Made by a program: the position numbers and the translations under genes. A DNA stretch of 52,882 bases from Actinomycetes bacterium (lineage in GTDB: Bacteria > Actinomycetota > Acidimicrobiia > Acidimicrobiales > Acidimicrobiaceae): contig JAJYNL010000066.1 of NCBI GenBank assembly GCA_021786375.1, forward strand, positions 1 through 52,882, written 5' to 3'. The notes beneath the pieces are model-generated. The model was given only the letters and a program-made list of their open reading frames with translations, did not search any database and was not told where the DNA came from. Positions 16,945-25,079 of this stretch are shown piece by piece. Every line of letters begins with the position of its first letter. The stretch's first letter is position 1.

Positions 16945-18038
16945 CCACCTACGAGCCTCCGCTGTCGGACGAAGTCGCCTCGCGCCGCAAAGGGCTGCGG
17001 ACGGGCTGGACGACCGGAAGCTGCGCCAGCGCCGCGGCAAAGGCGGCAACGCTCTGGCTCATGACGGGCGAGGCGCCGTCCTCGGTCGAGATACCCCTTC
17101 CCTCGGGCGAGCGCGTGCGCTTCGCCGTCGTGCCCAATGCGGCCGTCGGATCGATGTACGTCGTCAAGGATGCCGGCGACGATCCGGACTGCACGGATGG
17201 GGCGCACGTCACCGCCAGTGTTTCGTGGTTGGATACCGAGGGCGGTGGGATTGAGATCGACGGCGGTGAAGGCGTCGGGCGTGTGACCCTTCCGGGCCTC
17301 GGCCTCCCCGTCGGAGGGCCGGCAATCAACCCGGTTCCTCGAAGAATGATCACACGGGCGGTCCGAGAGGCCACGGACCGGCCGCTGCGGGTCGTTATTT
17401 CGGTGCCCGACGGCCAGAACATGGCGAAGAAGACCTCCAACGAACGACTTGGCATCATGGGTGGAATCTCCATCTTGGGGACGACCGGCATCGTCCGCCC
17501 CTTCTCTACCGCCGCCTATCGTGCCTCGGTCGTGAAGCAAATCGACGTCGCCGCAGCCCAGGGCTGCATCGAAATCGTCCTGTGCACAGGTTCACGGTCG
17601 GAGGCCCACGCCGAAGCGCGCTACCCCGGCCTGCCGCCGGCCGCGATCGTCGAGGTGGGGGACTTCACCGGAGTCGCCCTGCGGCATGCCGCGGGCGCGG
17701 CAATCACCACCGTCCACTTTGTCGGCATGGCCGGCAAGATCGCCAAATTGGCGGCGGGGGTGATGATGACGCACTTCCATCGCTCCAAGGTCGACACCGA
17801 ACTGCTTGCGCGCATCGCCGCGGAGACGAAAGCGCCGCCAGAAGTAATTGCCGGCGCCACGGTGACCAATACCGCGCGGCACTTCTACGACCTCTGCATC
17901 CAATACGGCGCCACCGAGACACTGACCGAACTTTGCCGTCTGGCGGCGGCGAACTGCCAAGCCCACACCGGTGGCAAGGTGGCGGTCGACGTGATCATGG
18001 TGGACTTTGACGGGGCAGAGGCGGTCGCCGTTGCCTGA
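16941..18038 (+). CDS. cbiD: Cobalt-precorrin-5B C1-methyltransferase CbiD
   Basis: CbiD methylates C1 in the early-cobalt pathway and has no counterpart fold among the other corrin methyltransferases. This 365-residue protein has the hallmark LRTGWTTGSCASAAAKAA near residue 20, AGDDPDCTDGAH, GEGVGRVTLPGLGLPVGGPAINPVPR and GTTGIVRPFST. It also carries HFVGMAGKIAKLAAGVMMTHFHRSKVD in two pieces (MAGKIAKLAAGVMMTH is diagnostic). ATG 16941 overlaps cobM in ATGA. Its presence argues that cobalt is inserted early, before ring contraction. Confidence 0.95.
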   Translation: MTTYEPPLSDEVASRRKGLRTGWTTGSCASAAAKAATLWLMTGEAPSSVEIPLPSGERVRFAVVPNAAVGSMYVVKDAGDDPDCTDGAHVTASVSWLDTEGGGIEIDGGEGVGRVTLPGLGLPVGGPAINPVPRRMITRAVREATDRPLRVVISVPDGQNMAKKTSNERLGIMGGISILGTTGIVRPFSTAAYRASVVKQIDVAAAQGCIEIVLCTGSRSEAHAEARYPGLPPAAIVEVGDFTGVALRHAAGAAITTVHFVGMAGKIAKLAAGVMMTHFHRSKVDTELLARIAAETKAPPEVIAGATVTNTARHFYDLCIQYGATETLTELCRLAAANCQAHTGGKVAVDVIMVDFDGAEAVAVA

Positions 18039-19218
18039 ATCGATCATCGTCATCGGCGTCCTTGGGAGTCACCTGCACGATCTTCCGGAGGCGCGCCTGC
18101 AAGAAGTGGCCGGCGCTCCGGTCGTCATCGGCGCAGCGCGCTTCCAGAAAGAGGCGCTCGCCCTCAATCCACGCTTTGTCGCCATCTCCCCCCGCCTCTC
18201 GGACACCCTCACCTCCGTCGATCTCTCCAGAGGCGCAGTCGTGCTTGCCTCGGGCGATCCGGGATTCTTCGGTGCTACCCGCCTGCTCGGTGAGCTGTTT
18301 GGCACCGACCGGCTGCGCATCCACCCCGGGCCGTCCTCGGTTGCCGTGGCCTTTGCCCGCCTTGGCCTGCCGTGGGATGACGCCACCGTTGTGTCCGCCC
18401 ACGGCCGGCCCTTGGATTCCGCCATCTCCGCCGCGGGCGAGGGTGGCAAGGTCGCCTTTCTCCTCTCGCCGGAAAACACCGCGAGCCGGCTTGCAGGCGC
18501 GCTCTGCTCTCTTGGCAGGGGTGGGGACACCATGGCGGTCGCCGAGCACCTTGGCGACCAAGACGAGCGGATCACCGTCGCGACGGTAGAAGAAATCTCC
18601 CGAGCAAGCTTCGATCCACTCGCCGTCGCCATCGTCATCGCGGCCGGCACCGAGCCCGTGCCCCCCGGAAAAAGAATCTCTTTTGGTGCTCCCGAACAAC
18701 GCTTCGTCCACCGCAACGCAATGATCACCAAGGCGGAACTCCGCTCTGTGATTCTTTCCAAGCTAGACCTCCCACCCGTCGGCCGACTTCTCGATATTGG
18801 CGCCGGTTCGGGCTCGGTTGGAATCGAGGCCGCCCTCTTGGTGCCCGCACTTGAGGTGGTCGCAATCGATAAGGACCCCGCCGCGATTGCCCATATTGGC
18901 GCGAACGCCGCCGCATTCGGAGTGGCACTCACCATCGCGGCCGGCGAGGCTGAGGCGCTGATCCCGAGCTACGCACCCTTCGATCGGGCCTTCGTCGGCG
19001 GCGGAGGCATCGACGTACTCCGCCTGGCCATGCGTCACTGCCGGAGCGCAGGCGTGGTGGTTGCAAGCTACGCCTCCCTGGACCGAGCCGCTACGGCGGC
19101 ATTGCTTCTCGGAGAAATAGTCGAGATATCCATTTCACGTGGCGCACGGCTGCCCGACGGGGGCTTGCGCTTGCGAGCGGAGAATCCCACCTTCGTGGCC
19201 TGGGGAACTATGCCATGA
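18031..19218 (+). CDS. cobL: Precorrin-6Y C5,15-methyltransferase / decarboxylase (CbiE-CbiT fusion)
   Basis: This fused enzyme methylates C5 and C15 and decarboxylates the acetate at C12. The first half (about 1-200) is CbiE-like with VVLASGDPGFFG and HPGPSSVAVAFARLGLPWDDA. The second half (about 210-395) is CbiT-like, a Rossmann methyltransferase with MITKAELRSVILSKL and LLDIGAGSGSVGIEAALL. I use TTG 18031, which overlaps the cbiD stop by 8 nt and begins PESIIVIGVLG; an in-frame TTG at 18007 lies deeper within cbiD. The stop overlaps the next gene in ATGA. The CobL-type fusion is common in Actinobacteria. Confidence 0.93.
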   Translation: MPESIIVIGVLGSHLHDLPEARLQEVAGAPVVIGAARFQKEALALNPRFVAISPRLSDTLTSVDLSRGAVVLASGDPGFFGATRLLGELFGTDRLRIHPGPSSVAVAFARLGLPWDDATVVSAHGRPLDSAISAAGEGGKVAFLLSPENTASRLAGALCSLGRGGDTMAVAEHLGDQDERITVATVEEISRASFDPLAVAIVIAAGTEPVPPGKRISFGAPEQRFVHRNAMITKAELRSVILSKLDLPPVGRLLDIGAGSGSVGIEAALLVPALEVVAIDKDPAAIAHIGANAAAFGVALTIAAGEAEALIPSYAPFDRAFVGGGGIDVLRLAMRHCRSAGVVVASYASLDRAATAALLLGEIVEISISRGARLPDGGLRLRAENPTFVAWGTMP

Positions 19219-20864
19219 TGCGGATCGTCAGCATCGCGAGCACCGCCGCCGGCCGCCGCCTTGCGGAACGCCTTCCCTACCCGGTCGAAGTCGGTGGGGC
19301 GGCAGCGGCGATCCGGAGTGCCTGGCACAAGGTCGACGCCATCGTCGTATTTCTCGCAGTCGGCGCCACTGTGCGGCTCATAGCTCCGCATCTGCAATCC
19401 AAGCAGAGCGACCCAGCCGTCATCGCCGTCGACGAGGCGGGAACGACGGCCGTCGTAGTAGTCGGCGGACACCACGGCGGCAACCAGCTCGCCACCGAAA
19501 TCGGCGCGCTTTTGGGTGCTTCGCCCATCATCACTACCGCAACCGACCGGAGGGATCTACCGGCGCTCGACGCAATTCCGGGGTTCGCCGCCGAGGGAGA
19601 CTACCGCGGTGTCGCCCTGCGCATGCTTGAGGGCGAGCGGCCGTTGCTCCGCAACCCGCTGGCCTGGCCGGTTCCACGCGGCGAACGATTCGGGGAGGGA
19701 CCCGCCACGGTCATCGTGACCGACGAGCTGACCGGCGCGGAGCAGGAGGGGGTCTGCGTGCTGCGGCCACCGTCTCTGGTCGCAGGCATCGGCTGCTCCT
19801 CCAACGCGACTCCTTCGGAGGTCGAGGCCGCTGTCGCCACCGCCCTCGCGCGTGCGGGCCTTTCCCGGAATAGCCTGGCGCTCATCGCAACGCTGGATCG
19901 CCGCGCGGAACACGCGGCGATCTTGGCGCTGGCCCTGCCAATCCGAGCCTTTCACCCTGAAAATCTTGCCCGCGTGGAGGTTCCGAACCCCTCTCAGGTG
20001 GTAGCCGACGCGGTCGGCACTCCTTCGGTGAGCGAGGCTGCGGCGCTATGCGCCGCCGGAGGCGGGCCGCTTCTCCTCGCGAAGCAGACTTTCGAAAAGG
20101 TAACTGTGGCCATCGCTCGCCGGCCGCCGAGCGGCCACCTCGCGGTCGTCGGCATCGGCCCGGGATCGCCCGCGGAGCGCACCTTCCGCGCCGCGACGGC
20201 CATCCGTCATGCGCAAGCGGTCGTCGGCTTCTCCGGTTACCTCGACCTGATCGGCGACCTTCTCACTCCGGCACAGGACGTGCAGGCTTTCCCAATCGGA
20301 GCGGAGATCGAGCGCGTCGCCCGTGCCGTCGCCCTGGTGCGTGCCGGCTATCGTGTCGCTTTGGTCAGTTCCGGCGACGCCGGGGTCTACGCGCTGGCCA
20401 CGCTGGTATTCGAACACCTCGATACGGCCGGAGTCGAAATTGACGTAGAGGTCGTTCCGGGAGTGACCGCGGCACTCTCCGGCGCCGCCCGCCTCGGGGC
20501 GCCGCTCGGCCACGACCATGTGGCGATATCCCTTTCCGATCTTCTCACGCCATGGGAACTCATCAAAGAGCGAGTGGCACTCGCTGCCAAGGGCGACTTC
20601 GTGATCACCTTCTACAACCCCCGTTCCGCCCATAGAAGCCGGCAGCTCGCAGAAGCCCTGGACATCCTGGCGGCTCACCGCCCGCCTGGGACGCAGGTTG
20701 GCACCGTTCGCAACATCGGGCGCCCGGATGAGCGCGTTCATCTCAGCACCCTTGGGGAGTTCGACCCGGAATCAGTTGACATGCTCACCACGGTGATCGT
20801 TGGATCTTCCCGGACCCGTCAGTACCGGGGCCACCTCTACACCCCCCGAGGTTACCTACTGTGA
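19215..20864 (+). CDS. cbiGH: CbiG-CbiH fusion: cobalt-precorrin-5A hydrolase / precorrin-3B C17-methyltransferase
   Basis: In this 549-residue fusion, residues 1 to about 310 are CbiG, which opens the delta-lactone after ring contraction and releases acetaldehyde. Visible CbiG features are DAIVVFLAVGATVRLIAPHL, HHGGNQLATEIGALLGA and the CobE-like LVAGIGCSSNATPSEVEAAV. Residues from about 312 are CbiH/CobJ, the ring-contracting C17 methyltransferase, with VVGIGPGSPAERTFRA, VSSGDAGVYALATLVFE, EVVPGVTAALSGAARLGAPLGHD and ISLSDLLTPWE. The two activities act on consecutive intermediates, so fusion makes functional sense. ATG 19215 overlaps cobL in ATGA, and the GTG of the next ferredoxin overlaps its stop. 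Confidence 0.93.
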   Translation: MMRIVSIASTAAGRRLAERLPYPVEVGGAAAAIRSAWHKVDAIVVFLAVGATVRLIAPHLQSKQSDPAVIAVDEAGTTAVVVVGGHHGGNQLATEIGALLGASPIITTATDRRDLPALDAIPGFAAEGDYRGVALRMLEGERPLLRNPLAWPVPRGERFGEGPATVIVTDELTGAEQEGVCVLRPPSLVAGIGCSSNATPSEVEAAVATALARAGLSRNSLALIATLDRRAEHAAILALALPIRAFHPENLARVEVPNPSQVVADAVGTPSVSEAAALCAAGGGPLLLAKQTFEKVTVAIARRPPSGHLAVVGIGPGSPAERTFRAATAIRHAQAVVGFSGYLDLIGDLLTPAQDVQAFPIGAEIERVARAVALVRAGYRVALVSSGDAGVYALATLVFEHLDTAGVEIDVEVVPGVTAALSGAARLGAPLGHDHVAISLSDLLTPWELIKERVALAAKGDFVITFYNPRSAHRSRQLAEALDILAAHRPPGTQVGTVRNIGRPDERVHLSTLGEFDPESVDMLTTVIVGSSRTRQYRGHLYTPRGYLL

Positions 20865-21067
20865 TGGCGCTGGTTCTCGAGCGGCCCGAAGCCTGTACCA
20901 GCTGCGGACTCTGCATCGCCACCTGCCCCACAGGAGCACTGCGTCCTGCGCCGCTTCATCCCGCACTCCACTCAGATCGCTGCACCTCCTGCCTTGCCTG
21001 CATAGAGGTCTGCCCCCGCAACGTCTTTTCAGAGAAGGATCCCGCCGGCAATGATCCACCCCATTGA
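20861..21067 (+). CDS. 2[4Fe-4S] ferredoxin embedded in the corrin operon
   Basis: This 68-residue protein has two complete cluster motifs, CTSCGLCIATCPTGA and CTSCLACIEVCPRNV, and almost nothing else, so it is a bacterial-type 2[4Fe-4S] electron carrier. GTG 20861 overlaps the cbiGH stop in GTGA (ATG 20864 is the alternative), and its 3' end overlaps cbiC by 17 nt, so it is tightly built into the operon. It could supply electrons for ring contraction by CbiH, for reduction of the ring or cobalt, or for cluster assembly in CbiX. No cbiJ/cobK reductase is present nearby. The electron-transfer role is known for the fold; the B12-specific role is inferred. Confidence 0.9.
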   Translation: MMALVLERPEACTSCGLCIATCPTGALRPAPLHPALHSDRCTSCLACIEVCPRNVFSEKDPAGNDPPH

Positions 21068-21632
21068 GCAAGAGAGCTACGAGATCCTCCGCAGCAGGCG
21101 GCGCCTGGATCATCTCTCGCCCCTGGTAAGGGCGGTAACCGAACGTGCCATCCACGCGACGGCCGACCTCGACTACGCCGAAAGCCTGTACGCGAAGGAG
21201 CACGACCTCGCCGTCGCCGTCGCAGCCCTCAGGAGTGGATGCCCCGTCATCACCGATGTCGAAATGACAGGTGCCGGCATCGCCAACTATCCAACCCGAT
21301 GCTATCTGTCGAGCGGTAGCGCCAGGGAGGGACGAACCCGCTCCGCCGACGCCATGGCGCAGGCCATAGCCGCAAATCCGACCGGGGCCATCTTCATCGT
21401 CGGGTGCGCACCTACTGCGCTGTACGAGCTCGTGGAGCAGTACCTGGAGGGAGCGGTCTCCCCCATCCTCATCGTGGGCATGCCCGTCGGCTTCGTAGGA
21501 GCGGCCGATTCCAAAGAGCGGCTAGCCGCCTCCGGCGCACCGGCGGTGTACAACCGGGGGGAGAAAGGCGGATCAGCCGCCGCTTCCGGAGTTGTCAATG
21601 CGCTCATCCGTCTGGCAAAGGAACCCCTGTGA
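21051..21632 (+). CDS. cbiC: Precorrin-8X / cobalt-precorrin-8 methylmutase
   Basis: CbiC/CobH moves a methyl group from C11 to C12 to form (cobalt-)hydrogenobyrinate. The 193-residue sequence has the catalytic-His region ERAIHATADLDYAESL, PVITDVEMTGAGI, MPVGFVGAADSKERLA and the closing YNRGEKGGSAAASGVVNAL. ATG 21051 overlaps the ferredoxin by 17 nt, and the stop overlaps the GTG of cbiX in GTGA. Length is slightly under the usual 210. Confidence 0.95.
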   Translation: MIHPIEQESYEILRSRRRLDHLSPLVRAVTERAIHATADLDYAESLYAKEHDLAVAVAALRSGCPVITDVEMTGAGIANYPTRCYLSSGSAREGRTRSADAMAQAIAANPTGAIFIVGCAPTALYELVEQYLEGAVSPILIVGMPVGFVGAADSKERLAASGAPAVYNRGEKGGSAAASGVVNALIRLAKEPL

Positions 21633-22516
21633 GCTATGACGCCATCCTGATCGTAGGCCACGGTTCGAGAGACAGCGCGGGTGCCGCGGAGATCGCCGCG
21701 ATCGCCCCGCTGGTGAGAGCGTTGGCCGGGCCGCACATCGCGGTCGAGGTGGGTTATCTCGAACTCTCGGATCCCCCTGCCACCGAGGTCCTTCACACCT
21801 TGGCGCGCAACAGAGCTCGCCATATCGTGATCGTCCCCTTCATGGTCAGCGCCGCCGGCCACACACGGTCGGATGTACCGGCTGTTGTGATCACCGCGCG
21901 CCAGGCATACCCGGACATCACCTTCACCTACACCGAGCCTCTTGGCGACGACTTCGTCCTACTCGATCTCGCCCGCACCGCCCTCAGCTCCGCTGGTGGC
22001 ATGGGTAAGCCACTGGCGGTCTTCTTCCGGGGCGCGTCGGAGCCGTGGGCGAACGCCGAGGCATACAAGATCGCCCGGCTGCTCGCCGAGCTAAACAATT
22101 CGCCGTCGTTCTTCGTCGGGTTCTCGGGAATCACCTGGCCCTCGATCAAAGGCGCACTCGACCAGGTTGCGGCGGCGGGGATAGCGGAACTAGCCACCTT
22201 CTCGTGGTTTATCGCGCCCGGCATACTTATCGACCGCATCGACCTTGCCGTTGCATCCTTTGGGCAAGAGACCGGCCTGAGGATCTTCCGTGCCGGCTAC
22301 TTAGGCATCGGCCCGCGTATCGCCAAACTGGTAATCGACCGAGTCGAGGCGGCAGTCGCCGGACAAGTCCGCACCCCCTGCGACCTTTGCTCCTACCGCC
22401 GACCCTTCCCCGGTCTGGAAGAGCGGGTTGGCGCAGCGCGGGGGATCGGCCATTCGCACCTCGCCTCTGAGCACCAAGCTGGTCACGACCACCGACACCA
22501 TCGGCACAATCCTTAG
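21629..22516 (+). CDS. cbiX: Long-form sirohydrochlorin cobaltochelatase CbiX with CxxC and His-rich tail
   Basis: CbiX inserts Co2+ into sirohydrochlorin at the start of the early-cobalt pathway. Two CbiX-type halves are visible: residues 1-120, with the active-site His in LIVGHGSRDSAGAAE and MVSAAGHTRSDVP, and a divergent repeat to about 250. The C-terminus has CDLC (CxxC) followed by a tail of about 9 His among the last 25 residues. In Bacillus megaterium the long CbiX holds a 4Fe-4S centre at an MxCxxC motif beside a His-rich stretch, so this tail probably does the same. GTG 21629 overlaps the cbiC stop in GTGA; an ORF start at 21404 lies inside cbiC and is a shadow. It is the last gene of the operon. 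Confidence 0.92.
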   Translation: MSYDAILIVGHGSRDSAGAAEIAAIAPLVRALAGPHIAVEVGYLELSDPPATEVLHTLARNRARHIVIVPFMVSAAGHTRSDVPAVVITARQAYPDITFTYTEPLGDDFVLLDLARTALSSAGGMGKPLAVFFRGASEPWANAEAYKIARLLAELNNSPSFFVGFSGITWPSIKGALDQVAAAGIAELATFSWFIAPGILIDRIDLAVASFGQETGLRIFRAGYLGIGPRIAKLVIDRVEAAVAGQVRTPCDLCSYRRPFPGLEERVGAARGIGHSHLASEHQAGHDHRHHRHNP

Positions 22517-22530
22517 GTTTGTGCACCGCG

Positions 22531-22644
22531 GCTCCACTTTCCATCTCCCGATGCCTTGCTGCTTCTTGCGCAGTGCGCCTCGGCCGACCGGTATGCAGCC
22601 GGACCCAGCCCCTGGGCGGGCCCCAAGCGGAGTCAAAGTGGAGC
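22531..22644 (+). ncRNA. Possible structured RNA region after cbiX
   Basis: The 509-base gap 22517-23025 holds no convincing gene. GCTCCACTTT (22531-22540) and its exact reverse complement AAAGTGGAGC (22635-22644) enclose about 94 bases rich in shorter GC stems (for example CTGGGCGGGCCC and GGCCGACCGG). This could be a multi-branched RNA domain, either a 3' untranslated element of the cobI-cbiX operon or a small RNA ending at the terminator at 22745-22786. I compared it by eye with RNase P RNA, SRP RNA, tmRNA and B12 riboswitch signatures and saw no match. Strand is uncertain. Confidence 0.3.
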
Positions 22645-22744
22645 GAAAGGCGGGCGCCGACGATGCGCCCTCATGCCCGTTTGACACCACCCGCCACCCA
22701 CCTGCGGAGGCATCTCCCGGTCGCGGGAGCGGATCCTGCCGGCA

Positions 22745-22786
22745 GCAAAAAGAGCGGATGGCACAAACGCCAGCCGCTCTTTTTGC
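22745..22786 (+). terminator. Intrinsic terminator with a 13-bp perfect stem
   Basis: GCAAAAAGAGCGG (22745-22757) and CCGCTCTTTTTGC (22774-22786) are exact reverse complements separated by a 16-nt loop. The 3' arm ends in five T residues and the 5' arm starts with five A residues, so it can act on either strand. It most likely ends the cobI-cbiX transcript 230 bases after the cbiX stop and insulates the two-component genes that follow. Confidence 0.75.
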
Positions 22787-23025
22787 GTTTCGGTGGTTAT
22801 CGAAAGCGGCTCGAGTGTCGGGGTGTAACTCGCGCTTGCTTCCGTATTCACGTTAAGCAAGGACGGTAATCTAGCGGTTAAGAATCGGGCAACGTTCGGT
22901 CAGCCCGTCACAGTAGGGCTCGCCGGCCATAGCATCGTTTATTGACCAGCCTCCCCCGGCCCCCGGCCGCTGGATGAGCTGGCTGGGCCGCGGCAGGCCG
23001 CCGCGCGACCTCTAGAGGCGGTTCG

Positions 23026-23715
23026 ATGGGCGCAGAGGACAACGGCACCGTCCTGGTGGTGGACGACGAATACGCGCTTAGGCGCGTACTGGTGAGCTAT
23101 CTGGCCAAGGAAGGCTACAAGGTACTCGAGGCCCAGGATGGCCAAGATGCGCTGAACGTCTTGGCCAGGCATCAGGTCGACTTGGCGCTGGTTGACGTGA
23201 TGATGCCGGGAATGGACGGCTTCGCGCTGGTGCGCGAGCTCCGCAAGCGGACCGACATCCCGCTCATAATGCTCACCGCCAAGGGCGAGGAGACCGCCAA
23301 GGTCGCCGGCCTCGAGATCGGCGCCGACGATTACATGACCAAGCCCTTCTCGGCGCCGGAGGTGGTCGCCAGGGTCCGAGCCCAGCTGCGTCGCTATCGA
23401 GGCGGCTTCAACTCCGAAGATGCCGAGCCGGAAATCAAAGTCGGTGACCGCCTGCTGATCGACCCGAACGCACGGCGCTGCTTCGTGGATGGCCAAGAAG
23501 TGGACCTCTCTAGGCGAGAGTTCGACCTGCTCCACAAGCTGGCCTCATCGCCTGGCCGGGTTTTCACGCGCGAAGCCCTCCTTCTTGCCGCCTGGGGCAC
23601 GACCTACATAACCGAGAAGACGATCGACGTCCATGTTGGCTCGCTGCGAAAAAAGCTGAACGGAAGCGCCAGCATCACCTCGCTCCGCGGCATCGGATAC
23701 AGGCTCGACACATGA
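23026..23715 (+). CDS. OmpR/PhoB-family response regulator
   Basis: This 229-residue cytoplasmic transcription factor has a receiver domain (about 8-120) with acidic pocket VVDDE, phospho-acceptor Asp in LALVDVMMPGMDG, the Thr of MLTAKGE and the Lys of DYMTKPF. A winged-helix DNA-binding domain (about 135-228) follows, with DLSRREFDLLHKLAS, TEKTIDVHVGSLRKKL and the closing RGIGYRLDT. ATG 23026 is used. It overlaps the histidine-kinase gene in ATGA, so the pair forms one two-component system. The target genes and signal are not evident from the sequence. Confidence 0.95.
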   Translation: MGAEDNGTVLVVDDEYALRRVLVSYLAKEGYKVLEAQDGQDALNVLARHQVDLALVDVMMPGMDGFALVRELRKRTDIPLIMLTAKGEETAKVAGLEIGADDYMTKPFSAPEVVARVRAQLRRYRGGFNSEDAEPEIKVGDRLLIDPNARRCFVDGQEVDLSRREFDLLHKLASSPGRVFTREALLLAAWGTTYITEKTIDVHVGSLRKKLNGSASITSLRGIGYRLDT

Positions 23716-25079
23716 CGGAGCCGGTCACCCGCAAGAGCCGTGTCAAGTCGATTCGCTCAAGGGTCCTCTCGGTCCTCTTCCTTACCGGCGCCATCGGCAT
23801 CGTCGGCAGCTTCCTGATAGCCAACTCGATCGAAAGGGTGAGTGAGAACGCCAGCCTTCGCGACGAGGTGCGGGCAATCTCCCGCTCCGTCTATCAACTG
23901 GCGGTCAACCAGCAAGGGCCTGCCGTCTTCGAGGCGATAAGCCGCTCATCGCCTGGCTTCACCATCACGGTCTACCGCGACGGCAAGATTCTCTTCGACA
24001 ACAGCGCAACCGTCCAGCCCGAGTCCAATATCCGGGACATGCGCAGCGGCAAAAACGTCTCCGTCAGCGTCGTGGCGCCCGAGGCCCGCACGACCCCGCT
24101 CTCAGCCGAGCTGACCGCGGTCTCGGCGGTGGTGATCCTTGGAGTGCTGACCGGAGCGGTGTGGGTGACGCGTATCATCTCCCAGCTCGTCGGGGGCTCG
24201 GTCGAGCGGGCCTCACAGGTGGCGGAAAAGATCGAGGCCGGCGACCTTAGCGCCCGCTTGGAAGAGACCCTCCCCCCGGAGTTCGAACAGCTCGCCTCCG
24301 CCTTTGACAACATGGCCAACAGACTGGAGGAGTCTGACCTGCTGCAGAGACGATTCCTCTCCGACCTGGCGCATGAGATCGCCACCCCGATCAATGCGGT
24401 CACCGGGCTGGCCATAGCCATCGCGGATACAACCATCGATGGCGAGGAGGAGAAGCGCGAAGCCGCGGCGCTGATCGCCTCGGAGACCAAACGCATCTAC
24501 AGGTTGCTTGAGGATCTTCGTGAGCTGGATCGGCTGGAGCTTACCAACGCCGTCTCAGTGACCGCCTTCGATGCTGGAGAGCTATGCGCATCGGCCTATG
24601 CCCGCTTCGCCCCCGAGGCCAAGCGGAAACAGATAAACCTCTCCTACACCGCCGAGCCCGCGGAATTGGTCCAGGACAGGCGACTCATCGAGACCGTCAT
24701 CGACAACTTTCTCACCAACGCTCTGCGTTACGTGAACACGCATGACAGGGTGCAGATCGTGGGCAGAAAGGTCGACAAGCTCAGCTATTCGGTCTCGGTT
24801 CGCGACACTGGGATCGGGATCGAGGAGCGCCACTTGGAGAAGATATTCGATCGCCTTTACCGGGCGACTGAGGCGCGGGACCGCGCCAGCGGAGGAACCG
24901 GCTTGGGGTTGGCCATAGCGCGCAAGGCTTCATTGAACGTGGGGGGTCAGATAAGCGTCGAATCAGCCTACGGAATCGGCAGTACCTTTACCTTCAACTT
25001 CCCACGCGTGCTGCCCGACGAGCTTAGCCCGGCGGACGAGTGGCACGAGGAGCCGCCAAACCAGGTGCTTCATGGTTGA
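23712..25079 (+). CDS. Membrane sensor histidine kinase
   Basis: This 455-residue kinase has TM1 at about 17-38 (VLSVLFLTGAIGIVGSFLIA), an extracytoplasmic sensor of about 95 residues, TM2 at about 132-155 and a HAMP linker. Next come the dimerisation/phospho-acceptor helix FLSDLAHEIATPINAVTG with the H-box His, and the ATP-binding domain with N box VIDNFLTNALRY, G1 RDTGIGIEE and G2 GGTGLGLAIA. All catalytic boxes look intact. It should phosphorylate the response regulator encoded just upstream. The end overlaps the following methyltransferase gene by 8 nt. The sensed ligand is unknown. Confidence 0.94.
   Translation: MTEPVTRKSRVKSIRSRVLSVLFLTGAIGIVGSFLIANSIERVSENASLRDEVRAISRSVYQLAVNQQGPAVFEAISRSSPGFTITVYRDGKILFDNSATVQPESNIRDMRSGKNVSVSVVAPEARTTPLSAELTAVSAVVILGVLTGAVWVTRIISQLVGGSVERASQVAEKIEAGDLSARLEETLPPEFEQLASAFDNMANRLEESDLLQRRFLSDLAHEIATPINAVTGLAIAIADTTIDGEEEKREAAALIASETKRIYRLLEDLRELDRLELTNAVSVTAFDAGELCASAYARFAPEAKRKQINLSYTAEPAELVQDRRLIETVIDNFLTNALRYVNTHDRVQIVGRKVDKLSYSVSVRDTGIGIEERHLEKIFDRLYRATEARDRASGGTGLGLAIARKASLNVGGQISVESAYGIGSTFTFNFPRVLPDELSPADEWHEEPPNQVLHG

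Noticed and set aside
21404-22516. 370-residue CbiX with an N-terminal extension
   Set aside because: The extension is a shadow of cbiC; the GTGA overlap at 21629 gives the conserved start.
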